In this document: piece by piece, positions 56,770 through 64,000 of the stretch
Numbering within the stretch: position 1 is the first letter of the stretch
Layout of the letters: each line of letters starts with the position of its first letter
Source: Atriophallophorus winterbourni
Taxonomy: Eukaryota > Platyhelminthes > Trematoda > Plagiorchiida > Microphallidae
DNA length: 64,000 bases
Assembly: GCA_013407085.1 (NCBI GenBank)
Contig: JACCGJ010001294.1
Coordinates: 62,001-126,000 of the forward strand
Direction: 5' to 3'
Translations under genes and position numbers: made by a program
The notes under the pieces: model-generated
Databases searched by the model: none
Seen by the model: the letters and a program-made list of their open reading frames with translations, nothing else
Told to the model about the DNA's origin: nothing

Positions 56770-57411
56770 GAAACAGACAAATAAAAATAATTATATTATC
56801 AAAATGTTTGGAGTCACTATTTTTTATGAATTTCTACCACTCACCGACAATTAGAATGGCACACAATGCGGATACAATGTTGAGCTTGAGCATGCTGAAT
56901 TTAATATTACGATTGTAAGAGTTATGTTGGGTGATTTTATCACAGATTTTATACTGTTCAGTTGACCTTAAATTGCAAAATATGTGAAAAACGTGAAAAA
57001 CTGTGCGTAGATGTGCGGGGGGCATGACCAAATATGGTCGTAAAAATTTTGTTTTCAAACATATAGGTGTGCACCATTTAAACACGGTAAAGTACAATTT
57101 GCAATGACGTTTCTCAAGGAACTTTGTTTTCCCCAAAAACATTGAAGTAAAAACAATATTTAATTGCTGTATTGAATAACCAATCGCAATAAAGAAAACC
57201 AGAAAACATTGAAGAAAATTTGTTTGACATAAATGCATTATTTACTTAACATATTTGAACCAATGTGGAACACCTCGCAGACACGCAGCGCTTAAAGAAA
57301 ATAAAACGAAAAATTGGACGCTCTGCTTTTGTGCTAGTCTATTATAGGAACTTAATGTTCCGTGTATAAAATTAGAGCCTTTCTTATTAATATAAAAACG
57401 ATTATTTACTT
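56770..57411 (-). repeat. Duplicated MEG 5' block, copy B (empty site)
   Basis: Paralogue of 1-618. It runs straight into 57412 onward without the 7.3-kb insertion, giving the pre-insertion state of that locus. Confidence 0.8.
56845..56893 (-). CDS. MEG exon 1 (signal peptide), copy B
   Basis: ATG at 56893-56891, MLKLNIVSALCAILIV and one extra base before a GTGAGT donor (56844-56839). The hydrophobic core and length suit a cleavable signal peptide directing the product into the secretory pathway. It is conserved with copy A (74-122), including phase and donor. The frame upstream of the ATG is short and shared by both copies, so the ATG is the likely start. About 400 bp upstream are also conserved and should contain the promoter, but I saw no clear TATA or initiator. 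Confidence 0.75.
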
Positions 57412-58299
57412 CTAATCTAGGAACACATCAAACACGCTATTACGTTACTATCATGTAGATGTTTTTATTGCTTTCTTGTAGGGTAAAATATTGTTATTTA
57501 AAGCACCATGACATTTCCTCACATCTTTAATCTTGGCAAGTGAAACATCACTTCCAAATTCCGTTGCCAACATAGAGTTTCCACGGTTTATTTATATTTG
57601 CAAAAATTCATATACTCTCCAAGCTATAAATTAACAGCTTTTCGGGGTTTTCACATGTGAATTGTGTGAGTTTTGATATTGTGGAAGGTGGTTCCAACAG
57701 CCTCATTGGAATAAGTATGCCGAATAATCGTGTGTCGTTAGCCTAGGTTTCGGATGCAAATCGCATTGCTGATGAGGGCTAATCACGAACATACCGATGC
57801 TATTCAGAACACCAACCTCCGATGAACCAAAAGAGCAGGATGCACGAGGTTTTCTGAGGACGACAATTTTGAGCACACAATGATTACGGTTTGGGGAGGA
57901 ATGCATGTAAAAGTTTGAAGCGACAATATCCTCGAAAGCATTAGGAGATAAACAACGTCAGACGCAATCCAACAATATGCGAAATCACACAATGAATGGA
58001 CGTATTGACCATAGTTTGAACTGTCACAACTCCTGACAACTGAATCCTTTGCATTGACTGTGTACTCCAAGATTTGGTCACCGAGATTGTATGGTTAGGA
58101 AACGTCAGGAACGTGGCCCATCTGCATAATGTTATATTTCGATTATTAAAAAGCAGTTTGGTAACTGTACAGAATTCTCATCGCCGTGCATAATAGGCAA
58201 GTTACACTATCGAAAATAGACGTATTAGTAAATTTCAACAGGAATGCAGTAAATGTGTTATTTGTGTCGCATTCGCGCTATATAGTCCTTCGATGTACA

Positions 58300-58430
58300 T
58301 CATAACCATTTGAATTCTTCATGTTCAAAAGCTTTTCGAATGACCAAACGGTGCGATTCAGGAGGAACAGTCTCTTCCACTGCGCTAACAGCGATATGCA
58401 GTAATCGGTTGAACGATCGAAGATGCACGC
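58300..58430 (-). mobile_element. Family C LINE 3' fragment
   Basis: The minus strand matches 17360-17450 of family C (GCAGT.GAAGAGACTGTTCCTCC, TTGGTCATTC.AAAGCT.TTGAACATGAA), the C-terminal finger region. Confidence 0.7.
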
Positions 58431-58715
58431 CGATGGAATGATCTACAATTATGAGTTGTGATACGTATCTATACTTTCCCGACATACAAACGATGCTAAA
58501 CACAATGTCTCCGAAATCAGGGGTCAAGAGCAGGTCGTAGGATCAATGTCACGAGCTTTTTATATTTCGCTTGAAAACACCTTTGTATCGCAAGTGAGGT
58601 CTGCCAAAAGGTCTGCTTTGTTTTGTTAACTCAAGTAGATCAAATCTTAGGAACACCTCCATTTTCTATAGTGCACACATGACCTAGCCAGCGCAAACGG
58701 TGCTATCTTAGTAGG

Positions 58716-59480
58716 TTGAACATGTTCTGTAGACAAGTATTTGAAAGCACTTCGTCATCGGTAAATTTGTCCATCCGTGATAACTGGACACAAGCATTTG
58801 ACGTACAATCTAGCATCAACATTTGCTATCTGGATATGCCTAAAGCATTTAACCGAGTTGACCACATTCGACTAATGAAGAAGGAGCATTGGATGCTAAT
58901 CACTCTACAGCTACTCGTATGGCTTGAATGTTGCCTGACTGAGCGCAAGACAATCGTGAGAATAAACGAGGTACATTCACGGGCCATTGATGCACGTACT
59001 GGCGTACTGTAAGGTTTCAATCATGGGGTGAATACTTGTCTTGGTTTACTTCAACAACCTACCGCGGACGCTCTATTGCAAGGTGATTCTCCATGACGAT
59101 GATATTAAAATTGAAAGCGGATAAATTCTACTGCTGACTTTGAACAGCTACAAAGTGTTTGTAATGCTTTACATCACTGGTCGGTAATAAATAGGCTACC
59201 ATTCAATTCACACAAATACAAGGTGAAGCACATTGGTAACCCGGCACAGTACCAATATTACTTCGGACAGAATCGGTGTAATAAATCTATAGGCGATTCT
59301 TAAATTTCGGTGACTAAATCTGATATTGTTTTTTTTTGAGCTCAGCTGTGAGCGCTTGTGGAATTCGCACATCAATATTAGGTTGACGCTGCTTGGCGTC
59401 GATTCTTGGCTTAAAATTTAATTAAGCTTATTTATCAAAAATTAGGTTTATCCAGCAACAGTTATAGAATGAAAGTAAAA
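58716..59480 (+). pseudogene. CR1-like reverse transcriptase fragment
   Basis: Open 58716-59012: SINICYLDMPKAFNRVDHIRLM is the YLD.SKAFD.VDH motif, then AIDARTGVL where the GV.QGSVL block should follow. The catalytic Asp pair is not recognisable intact. NRLPFNSHKYKVKHIGNP and FGQNR continue the palm and thumb near 59200-59275. The paralogue at 9957-10620 is more damaged. Confidence 0.7.
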
Positions 59481-61760
59481 AGAGTGGATAGCATTTGTTT
59501 TAATGCTGAGATTTATGTGTTCTTTCCTTGATTGTTCCTGATAAATGAGCTTTCCGCGAAATCATTATATACGGACACCACAAATAATTGCCTATATAAA
59601 ACTCAAAATGCCTGGTAAACAAACTAGCGGAAATAAAATTTCTATGTAATCAGCACTCATTTGACGTCATAGCATTAACTGAGACGAGGTTGCAAATCCT
59701 CGTGAGCTATCGCGTGCTCTCTATTCCTTACATAACCAAATTTTGGAGATACTGCTTCAAAACAGTTCGGTGAGTTGCTGTTTACAAACACGAAAGTTCA
59801 TATACCACGGTATTTACATTCACTGATTACTATCCGGATTACCGTATATGTTATAACTTGGAGCTAGACTCGGGAGATTTTTTATCGTTGGTGCACTTGA
59901 ACGTTCATCATCCACAACGTATGTACACAATAATATGCTCAGGAAAGCACTGCATTAAGTTGGAAAAGAGCGCAGTTCCCAATTTCTTATTTTGGGACAC
60001 TTCAATCTCCCTAAACTATTTAACCGAGTAGATCAGCCAGTCCAATCACTAGACTACAAATTTCGCAAACTGCTTGATTACACACCACAGTATAACCAAT
60101 TTTTTGGAATATATTCGTCGAAGAAATTTGCAAAAGTTATCTATCCCAGAATGGTCTTAACCTCCGAAGACAAGGCCGTTTAATATGTGCAGTATCACAT
60201 TCCGCTAGGTCGAAGCGACCACCTAGTTCTGCTCATTCAATAAGCGTGCAGCGTCAGTAGAGGAACGTTCGATAATCATAATATGAATTTCAGTGATCCA
60301 GACTCAAACATTTATTCAAATACCGTGAATCATTAATTACACGTAGCCACTCAGCGGCACTACAAATTCCCCATTCCCGTACTAATTGTCGCCGATATTT
60401 CTATTCGGTACGTGTTTGTTTCCTGTGGAATGCCCTTCCCGAAGCAATTATCACTTCTCCCTGTATCCAAACGTTCACTCGAACCTTGGACACTTATTTG
60501 TTACACAACGAATTGACGATGCCTGTGTATTGACTCAGGGTAAGCATATTACTTGACTCCAGTGACATCGTATAATTGTTTTTTTATACCTCTTATTGAA
60601 CGCATATTTACTATGATATGGTAATTGTGAAGCTATGTGCTTTTTGTAACCATAAATTCTTGAATATTGACACAACAATGACAGATTACATCACTATCAT
60701 GACACATTTAAATTTTGTATATGTCACGAAACAGAGCAGTCGCACTAGACAATAGTTGAGCAAGCGAAAATCGGCATAGGTTATTTATAAGTTTGTCAGA
60801 AAAGAATTCTCCTGGGCACAGTTTCCGTATTTACGAAATTTAGTCACAAATCTCACCTCGGGATGATAAATTAGTAAGAATGCAAAGAAATCAAATTGAT
60901 CCGTCGAACATTTACCAAAACGACGAAGCTGAAACCCGGTATTTTTCCGATATTGATTGATAAAAGGCTAACTTATTTTGTCTTAGAAACCGATAATTCT
61001 CTAGCCAGTCTTTATTCTCGAGCTTTCAAACCCAAACATTTATTACTACCAACTGAATTGTCAGCACATTTTTTGCCCTAGTTTATAAACAATAATTGTA
61101 TCAATTCTGAAATAGCGCGGAACCATTTGCGCAGGAGGATGGTAACAAATCACACCTGCAATCCTGAAGTTATGTCACAATTAATTGCGTGAACCAATCT
61201 GTGATTTATTTAATCATTGTTTGAGGGAGAGCGTTGCACCGGATGACTTAAAAGAGCAATCATCTAGAAAGGTGGCACTCGTTCGTAGCCAGAAAATTAC
61301 CACTTTATTGCACTTACTCATGTGATCAAAATATTATGGAGCGAATTTTCTGCGGAAGCTCGTGGGGCATCTCGAAATCCCACACTTGATGTCTCTTCCT
61401 CGCTTGACCAACATACTGTAGACAATGAACAGGTAATGGATGATGGTGTTTTAGTTGATTCATCTTAATTGGACATATCAATGGCGTTAGATTGAAGGGG
61501 ACATTGTATACTACTGTGCCTCCTGCAAGAAGCTGTTAATAATTGGTGCATTATTATCTGGCTGAGAAGCTGCCTCTTTAATTGTGAAGCAATTGTGCAC
61601 GTCGATGGTGTGAGGTCTAGTGTCATCGAAGCCACTAGTGGTGTTCCACAGGGTTCGGTTCTTTTTTGATTCACATCAATGACCTTACAAAACTAGTCAC
61701 AGTCAAGATGGTTCTTTTCATGGATGATGCGGAAATAAAGATGCGAGTTCCATCATGCAA
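59481..61760 (+). mobile_element. CR1-like element (endonuclease to RT), with nested 3' end of another copy
   Basis: Endonuclease: LDYKFRKLLDYTPQYNQFF (60045-60110) and HIPLGRSDHLVLLI (60200-60240). Linker: KLKPGIFPILIDKRLTYFVLETDNSLASLYSRAF (60930-61030). RT: LDISMALD, EATSGVPQGSVL followed by HINDLTKLVTVKMVLFMDDAEIK (61620-61740), with the catalytic motif as FMDD. Frames change several times. It aligns with 25285-26636 at its 5' side. Confidence 0.75.
60320..60680 (+). mobile_element. CR1-like family A 3' end, nested
   Basis: TRSHSAALQIPHSRTNCRRYF and SVRVCFLWNALPEAIITSP are the C-terminal block of the CR1-like pol, ending LTMPVY and a stop (60530). A 3' UTR with AAGCTATGTGCTTTTTGTAACC and a TTGAATATTGA tail follows. 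It interrupts the element at 59481-61760 between endonuclease and linker. Confidence 0.75.
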
Positions 61761-61989
61761 CGCCTATATAACTCCATTAAGCAACTTCATATAATATTTG
61801 TTCTACCAAATATATGTGCATCATACCTAGAACATATACGATATTTTTCTACAAACAAATATACAATCGATCTCATAATGCACCATTTCATGTCCTTATA
61901 CAAATAACATATTGTATTTAGAGCTATAAGCTTTTAAACCATATATTCATTAGTTACGAATCGTCCATTCTTGAAGCATACTTAGAGAA
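61761..61989. other. Unassigned, LINE 3' region
   Basis: Possible 3' UTR of a CR1-like copy, with AGAGCTATAAGCTTTTAAACCAT similar to family A tails. Confidence 0.4.
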
Positions 61990-62350
61990 AAGGAGCGTCA
62001 GGTAGCGTAATAATTTAATTTCAATTAGCACTTTTAGGCGGAGCACAAAACAACTGATGTTCTTGGAGCAAGTGCATATTTGAGTATCTGCATACCCAGA
62101 GAGGTGAAGCGTAAATTAGGCCACAAATTTGAATAAAGCTTGCATATTTCATCAGAGTCCAAAGTAACCCGAGGGTCCTGTAGTACCTGCATAGTTCGGC
62201 ATTTGTATGCTAAGAGAAACAGAGCGTAACTTAGGGTAATAAGTGATTTTAATTTGCACATAATACCGTAGCTCAAAAGAAATTGTTTCTTTGAGCAAGT
62301 GCATAATTCAGCTTTTGCATACCAAGAGAGGTGAAGCGTAAATTGTGGCT
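61990..62350. repeat. Tandem repeat, units of about 118 bp
   Basis: AGCAAGTGCATA with GCATACC(A)AGAGAGGTGAAGCGTAAATT occurs near 62070, in diverged form near 62186 (TACCTGCATAGTTCGG, GCTAAGAGAAACAGAGCGTAA), and again near 62303. Related units lie at 10870-11220. Confidence 0.65.
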
Positions 62351-64000
62351 AAAGTATAAAGAAATCGAAAGAAGTTTAATTGCAATCGGTTAAAGCAGTT
62401 TCTGGGCGTCTATTCAATTTTCAGCCTGTAGCTTGATCAGATCGTTGGTTCAAGTAGTATCTCAAATAGCATTGAAACCACAATTTCGGTTCGACTTCGC
62501 CGCTGACCAGCAACATTATAACATTCCGCTATGTACAAATTAACGATTACTTTTCAAAAGATTTTGAAATTAGATGAGTCCTCGAATAAACCAGTTTCGA
62601 TGGTCCAACGCTTTTAGAAATTTTTCACTCTGAGTCCCGCTTTTAAAGCGAGATCAGTATGGAATTACGTATACCGTTTTCGATAATTATTGAACCGCTG
62701 TTTGAGAAGAGGCAGCCAACATTGCCTACTCTGAAGCGCAGCTCAAGTCTGTAATAAATTGCATTTCGTTTTTATGAAAATACCACAGTTTGACAGTTAG
62801 GATGAGCAAGACAAAATTCTTTCATTGATTGAATGTATGGCCCCCAGCAACATTTTGCTAATTGACTTATAGAACCAGTATATCATTTCACAGATCTTGA
62901 TTAATGATTGCAAATATCCAATCGCTACCCACTGCGATTGAAATGCAGTTTTCAGAGCAACCGCTGTCGCATGAAACTAGATTCAAAGTACGACTAAATG
63001 ATTGGTGTAATCTCACACTCTCCGATCTGAAACGGTAAGTGATTAGTGAAAAGGCTGGACATAATATGCTACTATCAATTGACACTCACGAGGTTTTTCA
63101 AATTCAGGCAGTGATTTGCAAGATGGCGCTTCAACTGCAAAACCTTTCATTCGACTTTAATCTGAGATGTAAGGAGTGATGGTCCTTTTTTACGTAGTCT
63201 TTAATTCAGATCCACTGATTTTTAACACCACCAAGAGCCATTGACTGGAAAACGTTCGCTTCGCCCAATGCATTGACCATTCTTGTAAATTTGTAACGAT
63301 AAACGAAAACTTGACCCTAAAATATTCGGACAAAACGCATGTAAGTAGTGTGAACTCTCTCAAAAGCGGTTAATTAAAAGACAAGTCTTCGTCATTGGAA
63401 TCAGCAGCTTCAAATAATAATAACTATACCAGAAACATTCCTCTATCGCTACCGATAATGCAACGCTGTTTAGATGACAGAAAATGATGAAATGTTCATC
63501 GCCAAATCTTAGAAATCATTAGTTCACCGGCTTCGTTGATACGATTCATATAGTGCTAACGTATTTACAAGCTGTAGGGGACATGTTACACGTTTTATTC
63601 ACTTTTTGTGAAAGTATCCGATGTACTTATAATTCCCTGATGTTCCTGAGAAGACAGTTATGTTAACTTCAAATATTGTATCTAACAAGAGCTGTTATAG
63701 TGCATTTTATAACCGATTTGAACGAGCAATAATTCTGTAAACCATTGCAAAACGACTGCGCTGATTGATGGATTTTGAAAGATACTCGGTTCAAACCGCA
63801 CAAAAACAACTAGTGTTGTATATCTTAATTCGGAAAAGGAATCTCAACAACCCTCTTCTCTTAAATTTATTTCGGTACTGTCGAAATGAAAGATAGGTTA
63901 ATACGGGTGTGGTAACAATACCAAAAATTGGAACTCCCTGTAATGAGCAGCATACGACATAAAGCCCATGACCAATAATGATCCTGAATTGATTCATCCA
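62351..64000. other. Unassigned
   Basis: 62350-62400 (GAAATCGAAAGAAGTTTAATTGCAATCGG) weakly resembles the outer end of the PLE-2 arms. Otherwise only short, unrecognised open stretches are present. Confidence 0.4.

Larger units (their letters stand above)
36628..56893 (-). other. Micro-exon gene (MEG), whole locus, copy B
   Basis: Predicted minus-strand gene for a small secreted protein. Exon 1 encodes a signal peptide (56893-56845), then a 19-nt exon (56572-56554), at least 22 exons of 18, 21 or 24 nt, and a terminal exon from 36823 with a stop after 13 nt and AATAAA at 36633-36628. Every one of the 22 has an AG acceptor, mostly with a good pyrimidine tract, and a GT donor, and all are open in one common phase. 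The modelled coding length is 540 nt (about 179 residues). Genes built from symmetric micro-exons with a signal peptide are known in schistosomes and other trematodes (MEG families), where they are secreted from glands or tegument and are alternatively spliced. I cannot match a named MEG. Introns hold PLE and LINE copies. Confidence 0.8.
57412..59480. repeat. Duplicated MEG upstream block, copy B
   Basis: Collinear with 7936-8507 and 9299-10732. It contains a family C 3' fragment on the minus strand and a CR1-like RT on the plus strand. The rest (57412-58290) has no recognised gene. Confidence 0.75.

Overview
The window looks like flatworm nuclear DNA, most likely a trematode close to the schistosomes. 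It is AT-rich, with no dense coding, and is packed with decayed non-LTR retrotransposons (CR1-like and RTE-like), Penelope-like elements (PLEs) and hammerhead-ribozyme motifs. No intact ordinary multi-exon housekeeping gene was recognised. I had only the sequence, so every family name rests on protein motifs and on comparing copies within the window.

The main finding is a probable micro-exon gene (MEG) on the minus strand, from about 56.9 kb down to about 36.6 kb. It begins with a signal-peptide exon (56845-56893). After that come at least 22 tiny exons of 18, 21 or 24 nt, each between an AG acceptor and a GT donor. All are open in the same codon phase, and a candidate terminal exon near 36.82 kb supplies a stop. 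Summed with a 19-nt second exon, the model gives a secreted protein of about 179 residues. None of this appears as an ordinary long ORF. A diverged second copy of exon 1 lies at 74-122, also on the minus strand, with matching upstream sequence, so the locus seems to be tandemly duplicated and the rest of that copy lies off the left edge.

Layout. 1-618: exon 1 copy A and flank. 619-7920: a 7.3-kb composite insertion (a near full-length CR1-like LINE carrying an RTE fragment and a PLE with inverted arms) between 15-bp target-site duplications. 7921-11350: continuation of the duplicated upstream block, with two insertions. 11.35-13.0 kb: a dispersed repeat and LINE fragments. 13.35-17.64 kb: a LINE with a CFDP2-like endonuclease (family C). 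17.64-24.13 kb: three nested LINEs. 24.13-26.75 kb: LINE and PLE fragments. 26.76-29.22 kb: TTA and polypyrimidine simple repeats with a 1000-N gap. 29.2-34.7 kb: CR1-like, RTE-like and family C fragments. 34.7-57 kb: the MEG, with repeats in some introns, including two tandem PLE copies (49.99-54.2 kb) joined at a hammerhead motif. 56.77-61.76 kb: duplicated upstream block copy B, rich in CR1-like remnants. 61.8-64 kb: short tandem repeats and unassigned sequence.

The retroelements are not a cooperating gene set. They record rounds of nested insertion, and the duplicated block provides empty-site evidence for several of them. The MEG is the only candidate host gene.
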